DNA of 29,296 nt from SOKG01 sp964502665 (GTDB taxonomy: Bacteria; Chloroflexota; Dehalococcoidia; SZUA-161), in NCBI GenBank assembly GCA_964502665.1, contig CAZCXP010000011.1, positions 1-29,296 of the forward strand, given 5' to 3'. The notes beneath the pieces were generated by a model that was not told the origin of the DNA, searched no databases, and saw nothing but the letters and a program-made list of their open reading frames with translations. Shown here in pieces: positions 14,336 to 23,151 of the stretch (positions are counted from its first letter, which is position 1; each line of letters starts with the position of its first letter). The position numbers and the translations under genes are program-made.

Positions 14336-15961
14336 CTACTCGTAATCTCCGAAGTAGCCCTTCTTGCGTGCTTCAGTGATGTACTCCGGCTCCGTCCACC
14401 ACTTCTCGATCCCGAAATCCTCGGCTATAGTATTGGCGGCGATATAACCTGGGCCAAAGGTGACAAGCCCGCCGGGATTTACGCAGGCCCCACAAACGTA
14501 TAGGTTCTTGATAGGCGTCCTGTGGTGCGAACATTCATCGTTGGGTCTGTTGTTCGCCATCTGGAATATCTCATACGCGCCTTGCTTGATCGACCCCTGA
14601 ACCATGTTCAGATACTTCGTTGAAAAATCGAGGGGAGTCACCAAATAGGTCCAAAGCACTTTGTCGCTCGTCATATTCGGAGCGTATCTCTGCAAGGTGC
14701 CCAGGAACCGAGCTTCATGCTCCTCCCTGAGGCTACGGTCCCACCACCTTTCAGCCCCCCCTTTCAAATCGTAGGGAGCCATCTCATACATCGAGCCAGT
14801 ATGTCTCCCCGCAGGCGCCTGGCTGGGGTCGTGCATTGTGGGAAATACAGCATCGAAGCCGACGGTTGCCGACAATTCGCCCCTTTCGATTTCTTGCCAG
14901 TGATTTATCAGGTCATCCGGCGTCTCATAGCCCAGGATATACATCAGGCCATTGCCGATGTCCTGGTCGACAGCGAAGACAGGGAGTTCCTCCAACGCCA
15001 CATGAAGCGAACACAGGCTCCACTTCTCCCAATGCCAGTTCTTGACCTTGTCCGCGAAGTCTTGGGACAGGTGCTCCTCGCCCACCAGGTCCAGGAACGT
15101 CTGATGGGGGTCAATGCTGCTCACCACCGCCTTTTCCGCTTGATAAATCGTGCCGTCATTGAGCTCCACTCCCTTGGCAACCCCATCCTCCATTATGATT
15201 CTCTTGATGATCTGACTGCCCCTGAGGTGCCCACCTCCCCCCTCCTGGATGACCCTGGCCAGCGCATTGCTCAGCCTGTGTGAGCCACCAAGGCAAAGCC
15301 TGGTATTGACCGGACGATCTAACATCAGCGGAACGAGGAAACCAAGGCCCCCGTAGTCATATTCCAACCCCCAGTGACAGGCCAGGTACAGCATCATTGT
15401 CCTCACCCGTTCGTTCTCAAAGAGCTCATCGACTATCTCTTTTGGACTCTTGGGTTGATAGGTGGACAGCTCTTTGCCTATGGCAGTTTTCTCCATACCA
15501 ATAACTGCCTCAAGAGTGGGCAGAGGCCTCACATAAGTACCGGGCGCAAGGAATTCGTCCATGAACAGTCTGAACTTGTGGTAGACCTCACGGTAGGACT
15601 CCGCATCCTTGTTAGAGAACCTGGCTATAGATTCACACGATCTGTCCGCATCAGAGTGGAGACAGAGACACCTGCCATCGGTAAAGGGCATCGCTACCTG
15701 CAAATCGGGGTAAACATACTTGCAGCGGTACTTCTCGAGCTCAAAGTCTTCGTAGACCGGTGCGTAATCAACCATCATGTGGTATATTGCGTGGGTATTG
15801 TGATAGAAGCCCCCGAGCGTCACCTCTTCGGTGGCAAGTCCGCCGCCCACCTCTAGATACCTTTCCAGCACGAGGACCTTCTGTCCCGCTTTGCTGAGGT
15901 AAGCAGCCACGGTGAGCCCATTGGGCCCGCCTCCAATAATAATAAAGTCATACTCTGGCAT
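14336..15961 (-). CDS. Phytoene desaturase/CrtI-like FAD oxidoreductase 1
   Basis: This is a 541-residue flavoprotein of the CrtI/RetSat/amine-oxidase-like superfamily. The FAD dinucleotide motif is DFIIIGGGPNGLTVAAYLSKAG, with the acidic end in VLVLERYLEVGGG (residues about 5-42). The C-terminal FAD signature, YVCGACVNPGGLVTFGPGYIAANTIAED, is also present. Such enzymes insert or remove double bonds in isoprenoid chains, or isomerise them. This one is longer than typical bacterial CrtI (about 490-500) and diverges from it in the middle. GGAGG lies 9 nt before the ATG. It is the third of three different family members in a row (49 nt before the alcohol dehydrogenase), so they may act in sequence or as a complex. 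The exact reaction cannot be told. Confidence 0.88.
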   Translation of the reverse strand: MPEYDFIIIGGGPNGLTVAAYLSKAGQKVLVLERYLEVGGGLATEEVTLGGFYHNTHAIYHMMVDYAPVYEDFELEKYRCKYVYPDLQVAMPFTDGRCLCLHSDADRSCESIARFSNKDAESYREVYHKFRLFMDEFLAPGTYVRPLPTLEAVIGMEKTAIGKELSTYQPKSPKEIVDELFENERVRTMMLYLACHWGLEYDYGGLGFLVPLMLDRPVNTRLCLGGSHRLSNALARVIQEGGGGHLRGSQIIKRIIMEDGVAKGVELNDGTIYQAEKAVVSSIDPHQTFLDLVGEEHLSQDFADKVKNWHWEKWSLCSLHVALEELPVFAVDQDIGNGLMYILGYETPDDLINHWQEIERGELSATVGFDAVFPTMHDPSQAPAGRHTGSMYEMAPYDLKGGAERWWDRSLREEHEARFLGTLQRYAPNMTSDKVLWTYLVTPLDFSTKYLNMVQGSIKQGAYEIFQMANNRPNDECSHHRTPIKNLYVCGACVNPGGLVTFGPGYIAANTIAEDFGIEKWWTEPEYITEARKKGYFGDYE

Positions 15962-16023
15962 TTCGCTTCACCTCCGAGTGCTACTTTTCCACAGCCAACC
16001 CTGGTCTTCGGGCTCCTTGACCC

Positions 16024-17703
16024 CTAGTATAATCGTCCCTCCCAGGGCTTCCACAGATCGTGTTTCTGGGCAATTCTCTTGTAGCAGTTGTAGCCGGCCC
16101 AACCCGTCAGTCCCAGGGAATAGTGACAGGAGCCCGCAGCCATCCAGAAGTCCTCAATCCCGGGAATCTGGTACTGGGCAAATTCCGGTATGGGCCTCAT
16201 CGCGCCCCACTGGCTGGGGGTGCCAGCGATTAAACCCCAGTTTCCCTCCAGGAAGTTGTCGCTTCTATGCATAATGTCCCAGGGGGTATCTATGTTGGCG
16301 GCTATCACATTATCCCAGGTCATGTTCGGCGCGTACTTCTGCCACTCTCTCAGGAAATGGTCAGGTGCTTCCTTCTTGATCTGCATCCATTCTTCCTCGG
16401 TCCTCCAGCTGGCAGGGAAGGCCATTTCCTCCAGGAGGGCAACATGTTTCCCCGGAGGGGCATAGCGTGGGTCCCATTTAGAGTCAGTGCCCTCCCAGAG
16501 ATACAGCCTATCCGGCCACTGGCCTGGCCTGATGTGCTGATTATTGAAGCGGTACTCCCGGTCGAGGTACTCAATATCAGCATCACCCATGAATACCCAG
16601 CGTGCATCACCGCAGTCGGGATTCCACTCTTTCGCCCTGTAGTCCGGCAGTTCATGAAAGCAAATATGTCCCCAGAAGAGGTTGCCCCTATCTGCCCTCA
16701 GCTTGGCGATCTTCCGACGCCACTCAGCCCCCTTCGGCCCCAGATCAACATTGCGCATGTGTCTGGCGAGGGTCTGGGTGATCACTATGGAGGTAATCAC
16801 CATCTTTTTAGCCTCGATCTCGGTGCCATCGGCCAGCCTTATTCCAGTGGCACGGCCATTTTCTACCAGTATCTCGTCCACATCAGCACCGACGAAGAAC
16901 TGTCCCCCTTCCTCGCTCAGCGCCCGCTGCATGGCGTGAATGACATTGTGGGTGCCGCCTACATATACGGCGCCACCGTTACCGAGTATCTGCATAGGCA
17001 CGGCAATCAACGCTACGGGAAGTGGAGGTACATCGTCAGGGTATACACCTTGGGAACCGAGCATCCTCAGTGCATGTGACCTCAGCTCATTGCTCTCGAA
17101 GAAGTCGCTGACAAACTCGGTTGCGGTCATGAACTGATGTCTGCGTTGAAGCCCGGAGTTCGGGTCGCTGATTATGGCCTCAATCGGATCAAACTCGTCA
17201 GGGAGAGCGGGAGGGTTCCACAGCACGTGCATGGCGGCAAACCCCCATTCCCATACCTTGCCTTCCCCGAACCAGGCCAGCACCTCGGCGTCCCTCGGCG
17301 AAATCCTCTCCACCTCTTTGATGTTTTTCTCCACGATGTCCTGCTGCGGGGTCATCATCCCGGTTTCCTTGTCCCAGAATATAGACCGATAAGATACTAT
17401 GCACTTTCCATCAGGAAATACCATCGAGCTGTTTACCGGGGGAAAAATGTACTCCAGGCCCTTTTCGTGGAGCTTGAAGTCCACGTTCGCCGGGCTGGCA
17501 TAGAACCCCGCCACGTGAGCACAGGGATTTCCGAGGAAACCGGATATCGGCCGCGACTCAGTGGCGCCGCCGCCACCCAACTCACGTCTCTGCTCAAACA
17601 GGCCTACGGTATAGCCGTTCCTGGCCATATAGTTTGCTGCTATCAGACCTTGATGCCCCCCTCCAATCACTACCACATCGAAGCTTGCATCAGCCATTTG
17701 CAC
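16024..17703 (-). CDS. Phytoene desaturase/CrtI-like FAD oxidoreductase 2
   Basis: This 559-residue flavoprotein is in the same superfamily as its two neighbours but clearly distinct in sequence. The N-terminal FAD motif is DVVVIGGGHQGLIAANYMARNG, ending in LFEQRRELGGGGATE. The second half keeps a FAD-domain end near FWMAAGSCHYSLGLTGWAGYNCYKRIAQ. That segment contains unusual aromatic and glycine residues instead of the usual GxxGA. The mid region has a charged KWDPRYAPPGKHVALLEE stretch. Members of this subgroup are often annotated as NAD(P)/FAD-dependent oxidoreductases. AAGGAGG lies 5 nt before the ATG at 17703, which decides against the nearby second ATG. It precedes CrtI-like gene 1 by 62 nt. 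Substrate unknown; an isoprenoid or another lipophilic polyene is inferred. Confidence 0.87.
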   Translation of the reverse strand: MQMADASFDVVVIGGGHQGLIAANYMARNGYTVGLFEQRRELGGGGATESRPISGFLGNPCAHVAGFYASPANVDFKLHEKGLEYIFPPVNSSMVFPDGKCIVSYRSIFWDKETGMMTPQQDIVEKNIKEVERISPRDAEVLAWFGEGKVWEWGFAAMHVLWNPPALPDEFDPIEAIISDPNSGLQRRHQFMTATEFVSDFFESNELRSHALRMLGSQGVYPDDVPPLPVALIAVPMQILGNGGAVYVGGTHNVIHAMQRALSEEGGQFFVGADVDEILVENGRATGIRLADGTEIEAKKMVITSIVITQTLARHMRNVDLGPKGAEWRRKIAKLRADRGNLFWGHICFHELPDYRAKEWNPDCGDARWVFMGDADIEYLDREYRFNNQHIRPGQWPDRLYLWEGTDSKWDPRYAPPGKHVALLEEMAFPASWRTEEEWMQIKKEAPDHFLREWQKYAPNMTWDNVIAANIDTPWDIMHRSDNFLEGNWGLIAGTPSQWGAMRPIPEFAQYQIPGIEDFWMAAGSCHYSLGLTGWAGYNCYKRIAQKHDLWKPWEGRLY

Positions 17704-17824
17704 CTCCTTGTCGCGATATCAAGCACAGCGAAACGACCACTAGCGCATCGGCATTTAGCGCCTAAGCCCCACCCCCCCAAACACTTCCCCTATCCTGTCA
17801 GCAATCTCTTCCTACTTCACAAGG

Positions 17825-17852
17825 CCTGAGGAAAGATTAACCCTCAGAAGCC
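17825..17852. promoter_or_regulatory. Intercistronic hairpin between CrtI-like genes 3 and 2
   Basis: CTGAGG (17826-17831) pairs with CCTCAG (17842-17847) around a 10-nt loop. The stem extends with GGC/GCC after a two-base bulge. CCTGAGG also matches CCTCAGG at 17870-17876, over the stop of gene 3, so two pairings compete. No U-run is present, so attenuation or mRNA processing inside the operon is more likely than a full terminator. The rest of the 168-bp gap shows no gene. Confidence 0.35.
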
Positions 17853-17871
17853 TATTCCCGTCAGGGATACC

Positions 17872-19323
17872 TCAGGATTGAGCACGAACATATTCAAGAA
17901 CCCGCTCACAGAGAGGAAAGGCTATTTGAAAACACTTGTCAGACATCGGGTTACCCACAGCCCAGATTGAGTCGCCCGCGAAGTAGAGCCCCTGGATATT
18001 CGGTGACTGTATATCGACTTCTGTTGGGACGACGGCATAGGCATACCTCGTGAAGTTGAGCTGCAGATTCATACCCTCGTATTCAATAGCTTCGTTGAAG
18101 CCAGGGAATGCCTTCTCGACAGACTCCTTCCACCTTTTATGTCCTGCCCACACTGCCTCCATCGTTGGGGTAAGGCCGAATTGGTTGATCGGATTAGAGC
18201 CCACAACAATGGAGCTAACAAGTTGTTTCCCCGGCGGCTCTGCGGCACTGGTAAACGATCCTAGTGCCAGGTCCCCCACGTAAGTAGGGATGCCATAGTC
18301 GGTATCGAAGATATGTATCCAGCCATATCCGTCCCTCGGGACAACCTCCTCACGAAGAAGGAAAAACCCGGACAGGTCAGGGCCGGCCAGGGCTGCGCAT
18401 CGCCTGATGGACTCAGCCCAGTCCTCTGTTAGCAGCTCAGGCCTGAGGATGTTTTTTGCCACTGCTTCGAAGATCGGTATGGCACATATGACAGCACGGG
18501 CGCTGTATTCCTCCAGCATGAAGCGGTTTTGATGGTCCGCAGCAACCACTCCTCTCGCTTTCCCATTCTCTACATCAATACTGCTGACCGTCCTGTTGGT
18601 GATGACCTCGCCCCCGTGATCCGTGTAGTACCTGACCATGGGAGCTATAAACGCGTTTTCCAGCGTATCGTTCTTCGGGTACCAAATAAGGGGCGCTCCG
18701 GAACTGATGAAGCTGCCGAAGGCTTTGGCAACATAGCCGAAGTTCAATTCCTTGGCAGGGGCACCTACAACGGGTTCCATTCCGTGCATGACTGCCTGGG
18801 CTATCGGGTCCCTGACGTTTCGATCTATCCAATCGGCAAAGGATACGTTCACCACCTTCCGGCATTCTTCCTCGGACATATCCGCTGTGATGTTGGCGAC
18901 CCTCATAAGCTCATCCTTTGCTGAGTCGGACATGGTTGTGCCTGTTGCGAAAGCGAAGAACTGGAAGAAGTTCGCTGCTCCGAGCGCCGGATCCATCGCG
19001 AAAAAGTCGATTCCGCCGGGCTTCTCCTTGGTGACCAGTCCCATGGCCCAGGGCACTATCTTGTATTCAAGAGGTAGTCCTAAGGAAGTGAATAGGTTGT
19101 AAACAGATGTCTTCTCCACAGCGCCAGCCAACGACACCAGGAAGTGTATCGCACAATCCACACGACAGCCGTGGAAATCGACGGAGCGAAATCGCCCTCC
19201 CAGAGCCGGGCCCTTCTCTATGATTGCCGAGGATATCCCTTCCTTAGCTAACAGGCACCCTATTGCAAGACCACCGGGGCCTCCCCCCACGATGATGACA
19301 TCGAACCTCTTCTGCATGACCAT
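17872..19323 (-). CDS. Phytoene desaturase/CrtISO-like FAD oxidoreductase 3
   Basis: This 483-residue flavoprotein is probably the first gene of the minus-strand operon. The FAD motif is DVIIVGGGPGGLAIGCLLAKEG, ending in AIIEKGPALGGRFRS. The C-terminal signature GLYFAGDSIWAVGNPMSDKCFQIAF closes the FAD site. The length and the GGRFRSVDFHG segment are nearer to CrtI/CrtISO and geranylgeranyl-reductase-like enzymes than its two neighbours are. Two in-frame ATGs exist, at 19323 and 19317. A GGG stretch sits directly against the first and 6 nt before the second, while AAGGGTG lies 9 nt before the first, so the start is uncertain by two codons. It is divergent from the UbiA/ABC operon. The reaction is unknown: desaturation, saturation or isomerisation of an isoprenoid chain. 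Confidence 0.88.
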   Translation of the reverse strand: MVMQKRFDVIIVGGGPGGLAIGCLLAKEGISSAIIEKGPALGGRFRSVDFHGCRVDCAIHFLVSLAGAVEKTSVYNLFTSLGLPLEYKIVPWAMGLVTKEKPGGIDFFAMDPALGAANFFQFFAFATGTTMSDSAKDELMRVANITADMSEEECRKVVNVSFADWIDRNVRDPIAQAVMHGMEPVVGAPAKELNFGYVAKAFGSFISSGAPLIWYPKNDTLENAFIAPMVRYYTDHGGEVITNRTVSSIDVENGKARGVVAADHQNRFMLEEYSARAVICAIPIFEAVAKNILRPELLTEDWAESIRRCAALAGPDLSGFFLLREEVVPRDGYGWIHIFDTDYGIPTYVGDLALGSFTSAAEPPGKQLVSSIVVGSNPINQFGLTPTMEAVWAGHKRWKESVEKAFPGFNEAIEYEGMNLQLNFTRYAYAVVPTEVDIQSPNIQGLYFAGDSIWAVGNPMSDKCFQIAFPLCERVLEYVRAQS

Positions 19324-19631
19324 CCCTCATTTCACCCTTTATAATGACCTCACGTGCCGACTACCGGTGCCGGCCACCGAGGTCTGCTCCTCCGCTGAGC
19401 GGTAGAGTAACACATTGCTGTGCCCTTCTCAAGCATTCTTCACCAACTTAAGTTCATAAGTTAAGTTCAGTCTTCCTCGGTAGCTCAGCCGGCTATCAAA
19501 TCCTGGCATATCCCAGGCCCATTGCTTCGGCCGCTACACCGGATCGTGCTGCTCGACTGTACAAAGCCGAGCGGTGAAGCTGCGTTCTGAAAGACGGGTG
19601 GGAAAGGTGAAGAGAAGTTAAGTGCAGCTTC
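19324..19631. other. Divergent intergenic region with direct repeats
   Basis: This is the left part of the 570-bp region between the two large operons. It holds two direct copies of TTAAGTTCA (19448-19456 and 19461-19469), with a related TTAAGTGCAG at 19618-19627. A TATAAA-like box on the minus strand (19343-19338) lies very close to the CrtI-like start. No ORF or RNA gene is supported. A short tRNA-like phrase (GGTAGCTCAGCCGG at 19480-19493) has no matching arms. Confidence 0.4.
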
Positions 19632-19660
19632 TTGACAGAACTGATTGCATTGCATAGGAT
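19632..19660 (+). promoter_or_regulatory. Strong sigma70-type promoter for the UbiA/ABC operon
   Basis: A perfect -35 box TTGACA (19632-19637) is followed after exactly 17 nt by TAGGAT (19655-19660), which matches TATAAT at 4 of 6 positions. It points at the plus-strand UbiA/ABC operon. The predicted start near 19667 gives a leader of about 230 nt. Confidence 0.6.
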
Positions 19661-19664
19661 ACTT

Positions 19665-19812
19665 ACAATACTCGGCAGGGCAACTCATCCCAAAAGGCCA
19701 ATTTCTGCCTTATGGGCGGGGGCCATTCCTGCCGAACATGCGAGGTCAGAAACCACGAAGACGAGTATTGTGGAGGAGATAGGCTCCCGTGCCAGGCTTA
19801 GCAGCCTGACAC
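19665..19812 (+). promoter_or_regulatory. Structured 5' leader RNA, possible riboregulator
   Basis: Several strong pairings lie between the promoter and the first UbiA gene. The outer stem is ACAATACTCG (19665-19674) with CGAGTATTGT (19762-19771), 10 perfect pairs. Inside, TCGGCAGG (19672-19679) pairs with CCTGCCGA (19728-19735), sharing three bases with the outer stem. Within that, CCCAAAAGGC (19690-19699) pairs with GCCTTATGGG (19708-19717), with one A-A mismatch. GGT/ACC forms a small hairpin near 19744-19754. After the outer stem, GTGCCAGGC (19789-19797) pairs with GCCTGACAC (19804-19812), with one mismatch. The nested, partly exclusive layout is riboswitch-like. It does not match a class I know, and no ligand is implied. 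Confidence 0.5.
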
Positions 19813-19884
19813 ATGACGATCTGGAGAGAATGAGCGCTGAGATGCAAGATTCCAGTGTATAGCACAAACCCCGGTTTCTCTAAA

Positions 19885-19898
19885 GGGAGGGTGAGATT
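19885..19898 (+). promoter_or_regulatory. Ribosome binding site pointing to an ATT start
   Basis: GGGAGG (19885-19890) is followed by 5 nt and then ATT (19896-19898), in frame with the UbiA gene. The frame is closed by TAA at 19881. It contains no ATG, GTG or TTG before 19956. Confidence 0.6.
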
Positions 19899-21002
19899 AG
19901 TAGACGAACTCTGACAGGCCTGTGGAAGGCAAATTCGCCCCACTGGGTCTGGATTATGGCTCCACTTTGGTTTGCCCCCACCATTCTCGCACTAGAAGGG
20001 CGAAGCCCCGAATGGGGACAGGTGGCCCTTTTCATGGTAGCGGTGACAATTGGCATGGGCATTGCCGAGTTGTCCGGTACGTATTCCGATCGAGATGAGG
20101 ACCGGCTATATGGGCCAACCAATCCGCTGGTTACCGGTGAGCTCGATGCCAGGACGGCGAGGAAGGCCCTGATCGTGCAGAACATCGTGGCCGGATCACT
20201 GGGATTTGCCCTAATGCTGGTCACACTCAACCCCTCTCTAGTAATAGCCATGATAGTGGGCTGGTTTGTAGCTTTATCATATTCATTGCCGCCTCTCCGG
20301 TTCAAGGAGACCGTTGCTGCCCCATTTTTCCATGGTCTTGGGGTGGCGCTTCTACCTATTTTTGCCTGGCTGATCGTTGAACCATCGTTGACTGCGATAA
20401 ATGGCTTTATCATAGCCTTTGCGGCATTCCTCTTCCTGAGCAGTTTCGGGTTTGGAATAACCATAAAGTTTAGAAAAACACTGCTCGCCCTCAATTCCGG
20501 TCTAATTCAGCAGAGTAGCAACCTATATGATCTTGGCACTGTTGGCCTCAAGCTGAAGGTTGGAACTGCGACGGCCTTGGAGGGAATCACTACTTTGGGA
20601 GCGTTTATTCTGGTTCCTATCTTCTGGCATCTGGGGATATTTGACATGGCATTATCAGTCGCGCTGCTAAGCCTGCCGCTGCCGTTCGCGGTCTTGGCCA
20701 TCGCCATGCGAATCAAAGACCCTGTCAAGAATGGCGAGACAAGCGTGTGGCTCCTGGGACTGGCCTGGGTATTTGTGATACTCTCGCTGCTGGCTGTCGC
20801 ACTTGCAAGCGTTATCCACTGGGGTTTTGCAATTCTATCCTGTATCCTTTTCCTCCTAGTGTTCTCCCTGTTTGTCAGGATCGTTCACCCCTGGGGATGT
20901 AAGGCTCCTGGCGGCCACAGAATAGCCACACCTGAGCCATTAGCGTTCTCTGCCGCCGGCGGCAGTGATGCCCAGCCACAAATGAGGTCAAATCTGGATT
21001 AG
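19896..21002 (+). CDS. UbiA-family prenyltransferase-like membrane protein 1 (ATT start)
   Basis: This multi-pass membrane protein of about 368 residues belongs to the UbiA superfamily, which joins polyprenyl chains to aromatic, tetrapyrrole or lipid acceptors. The first Asp-rich motif lies in GTYSDRDEDRLYGPTNPLVTGEL (Asp65, Asp67, Asp69 counted from ATT). Its leading Asn is replaced by Gly. The second motif, normally DxxxD, is degenerate: KFRKTLLALNSGLIQ, then YDLGTVGLKLKVG. The first ATG is at 19956. The 20 codons before it (RTLTGLWKAN...) match the paralogue at 26563, so translation should begin at the ATT with GGGAGG 5 nt upstream. The C-terminal tail of about 40 residues is hydrophilic and not shared with the paralogue. 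The ABC importer follows 43 nt downstream. Confidence 0.82.
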   Translation: MSRRTLTGLWKANSPHWVWIMAPLWFAPTILALEGRSPEWGQVALFMVAVTIGMGIAELSGTYSDRDEDRLYGPTNPLVTGELDARTARKALIVQNIVAGSLGFALMLVTLNPSLVIAMIVGWFVALSYSLPPLRFKETVAAPFFHGLGVALLPIFAWLIVEPSLTAINGFIIAFAAFLFLSSFGFGITIKFRKTLLALNSGLIQQSSNLYDLGTVGLKLKVGTATALEGITTLGAFILVPIFWHLGIFDMALSVALLSLPLPFAVLAIAMRIKDPVKNGETSVWLLGLAWVFVILSLLAVALASVIHWGFAILSCILFLLVFSLFVRIVHPWGCKAPGGHRIATPEPLAFSAAGGSDAQPQMRSNLD

Positions 21003-21045
21003 AAAATATCTCAAAACGGGCTCAGATGGAATCAAGGGGGTTACT

Positions 21046-22248
21046 ATGAAGACGAGGCTGGTGGTCATTTTGGTGCTCGGGGCGTTAGCTGCAGGCCTTC
21101 TCCTGGCGGGGTGCGCGGCTGAAGAAGAAGCCGGGGGCCCCATCAAAATCGGGGTGCTGCCGGCACTCACCGGCAGCCTGGCCACGAATGAAGAGGAGGC
21201 TGTCCACGGTATTGAGCTTGCTTTTGAAGAGGTCAACTACGAAGTGGCGGGGCGGAAGATTGAGCTGATAGTGGAGGACGTGGGAGAGGACCCGGCGCTC
21301 TGCCTGACAAAAGTGAAAAAGCTCAACGAGCTGAACAATGTTGACCTGCTCTTAGGCCCCTGTGTCACCAGTTCAGGCCTGGCTATTCGCGACTACATCC
21401 ATGAGAACGAGATTGTGACAATAGCCTGGTTTTGCTCCAGCCCGTCGTTTCTGGAGGAGTCGTATAGCAGGTACTTCTTTCGCTCGTCTCACAACTCCGG
21501 TCACCAGCCTACCGGTCACTCGGCCTACATACCCTATACTGTGAACGGGTATCGCAAAGCGGTCTGTACTGCCCTGGACTATCAAGCCGGACACGACGAG
21601 GTGCAGGGGTTCAAGGAGATTTTCGAAGGACTGGGTGGCGAGGTGATCCAGGAAATCTACATGCCTATAGGGACTGCAGACTACGGCCCCTACATGGCTA
21701 TGATCGATGTCGACAATGCCGACTTTGTGTGGTCATTCCATTGGGGCGACGATGCAGTACGCTTTGTAAAGGCACTGGATGAGTACGGGATTAAGGACCG
21801 GGTGGGGTTATTTTTCACCGGGGGTGCCACCGTCGAGCCCCCTGACTTGTGGGCGGAGGGGGACTCAGCCCTGGGAATCGAAGATGCCAGCCATTACAGC
21901 GCGGTCTTGGATACCCCCGAAAACACAAGGTTTGTGCAGGCAATTCGGGATAAGTACCAGGAGGATGTAACCATCTACACAGAGCATGGCTATGTGGCGG
22001 CCAAAATGGCCATATTGGCTCTTGAGGAAATCGAGGGCGATGTTGAGGACGTAGCTGGGATGATTGAGGCCCTGGAGAATCTGGAATTCGAGGCGCCGCG
22101 TGGTCCCATCAAGTTCGAGGGGCTCCACAGCCCGATTCAGAATATATATCACAGGGTGGTGGAAAAGGTAGATGGCAAGTTGCAGAACACCGTGATAGGT
22201 ACTTATACCGACGTAGGCCCCTATTGGATGCCGCCGGAGCTTCGTTAG
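21046..22248 (+). CDS. ABC importer substrate-binding lipoprotein, LivK-type
   Basis: This 400-residue extracytoplasmic binding protein captures the ligand for the importer encoded next to it. The lipoprotein signal peptide is clear: MKTRLVVILVLGALAAGLLLAGC, with lipobox LAGC, so Cys23 becomes lipidated. The mature part opens with IKIGVLPALTGSLATNEEEAVHGIELAFEEVN, the standard type I periplasmic-binding (ANF-receptor) fold. The hinge phrase LLLGPCVTSSGLAIRDYIHENEI follows the family. GGGGG lies 5 nt before the ATG. LivK-type proteins often bind branched amino acids, but environmental members take aromatic acids, amides or urea. The pocket residues do not allow a choice here. It is the first gene of a complete LIV-type cassette. 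Confidence 0.93.
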   Translation: MKTRLVVILVLGALAAGLLLAGCAAEEEAGGPIKIGVLPALTGSLATNEEEAVHGIELAFEEVNYEVAGRKIELIVEDVGEDPALCLTKVKKLNELNNVDLLLGPCVTSSGLAIRDYIHENEIVTIAWFCSSPSFLEESYSRYFFRSSHNSGHQPTGHSAYIPYTVNGYRKAVCTALDYQAGHDEVQGFKEIFEGLGGEVIQEIYMPIGTADYGPYMAMIDVDNADFVWSFHWGDDAVRFVKALDEYGIKDRVGLFFTGGATVEPPDLWAEGDSALGIEDASHYSAVLDTPENTRFVQAIRDKYQEDVTIYTEHGYVAAKMAILALEEIEGDVEDVAGMIEALENLEFEAPRGPIKFEGLHSPIQNIYHRVVEKVDGKLQNTVIGTYTDVGPYWMPPELR

Positions 22249-22269
22249 GCTGAAGGAGGTTGATCTGCA

Positions 22270-23151
22270 ATGCCCCAGGCAGACCAGTTGGCCCTGGTGT
22301 TCCTTGACGGCATGGCGTTCGGCATGTTGCTCTTTCTCCTCGCTGCCGGCCTGGTGCTCATGCTTGGGGTTATGAACATCATCAACCTCGCTCACGGCTC
22401 CTTCTATATGCTTGCAGGCTTCATCGGCGTGTGGGTTGCCGCGAAGACGGGGAATTTCGCTCTGGGCATTCTGGCCGGCGTAGGAGCCGTCGGCGTTCTT
22501 GGCCTGGTAATGGAGCGCTTTTTCCTGCGCCGCCTTCCGGGAAAATCAGAGCAAGTACTCTTCACTCTGGGCTGCGTCTACATCATTTGGGATTTGGCCA
22601 GAGAGGTCTGGGGGTCAAATCCGCGGTTCCTCTCCGCCCCATCATTTCTGGGTGGTTCGGTAGCCATCGGGGATTATCAATTCCCGGTGTACCGCTTAGC
22701 AATCATCCTTGTTGGCTTGATAATAGCTATAGGCCTGTGGTTCTTTGTAGAGAGGACGCGATTCGGCGCCATCGTTCGAGCCGGGGCCGATGACAAGGAG
22801 ATGGTAGCCGGGATAGGCATAGATATCAAACGGGTTTTCACCGCGGTCTTCACGTTGGCTGCCCTGCTGGCAGGCCTGGCTGGAGTGATAGCGACCCCTG
22901 TTCTGACGGCCAATCTTCGGCTGGATTGGCAGATCCTGACTCTGGCATTGGTTGTGATGGTGGTGGGAGGATTGAGAACCATACAGGGGGCTCTGGTGGG
23001 CAGCCTCTTGATCGGGCTGGTGTACAGTGTGGGCATATTCTTCTTCCCTGAGCTGTCCATGTTCCTGATATTCGGAGTTATGGCTCTTATCCTGGCGTTT
23101 AGGCCCTATGGGATCGTTCGTTCACATGAAAAGCTTGAGCTCAAGAGTTAG
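22270..23151 (+). CDS. livH: Branched-chain-type ABC permease, LivH
   Basis: This 293-residue inner-membrane permease forms half of the translocation pore with LivM. The family phrases are present: GLVLMLGVMNIINLAHGSFYMLAGFIGVW near the N-terminus, RTRFGAIVRAGADDKEMVAGIGIDIKRVFTAVFTLAALLAGLAGV (coupling helix region) and VMVVGGLRTIQGALVGSLLIGL near the C-terminus. About eight hydrophobic segments fit the family. AAGGAGG lies 10 nt upstream of the ATG. It follows the binding protein by 21 nt and overlaps the LivM frame. Confidence 0.94.
   Translation: MPQADQLALVFLDGMAFGMLLFLLAAGLVLMLGVMNIINLAHGSFYMLAGFIGVWVAAKTGNFALGILAGVGAVGVLGLVMERFFLRRLPGKSEQVLFTLGCVYIIWDLAREVWGSNPRFLSAPSFLGGSVAIGDYQFPVYRLAIILVGLIIAIGLWFFVERTRFGAIVRAGADDKEMVAGIGIDIKRVFTAVFTLAALLAGLAGVIATPVLTANLRLDWQILTLALVVMVVGGLRTIQGALVGSLLIGLVYSVGIFFFPELSMFLIFGVMALILAFRPYGIVRSHEKLELKS

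Noticed and set aside
14336..19323. Standard carotenoid biosynthesis cluster
   Set aside because: No phytoene synthase or GGPP synthase is visible, and the CrtI-like proteins are diverse and two are longer than typical CrtI, so a direct carotenoid call is not supported.
19480..19556. tRNA-like phrase GGTAGCTCAGCCGG downstream of the CrtI-like operon start
   Set aside because: The D-arm-like words lack a pairing GAGC, and no anticodon arm, T-arm or acceptor stem can be assembled around them.
19632..19862. 76-codon plus-strand frame before the first UbiA gene
   Set aside because: It opens with TTG, which is the -35 box itself, has no ribosome binding site, and covers the strong hairpins of the leader. 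It is better explained as non-coding leader.
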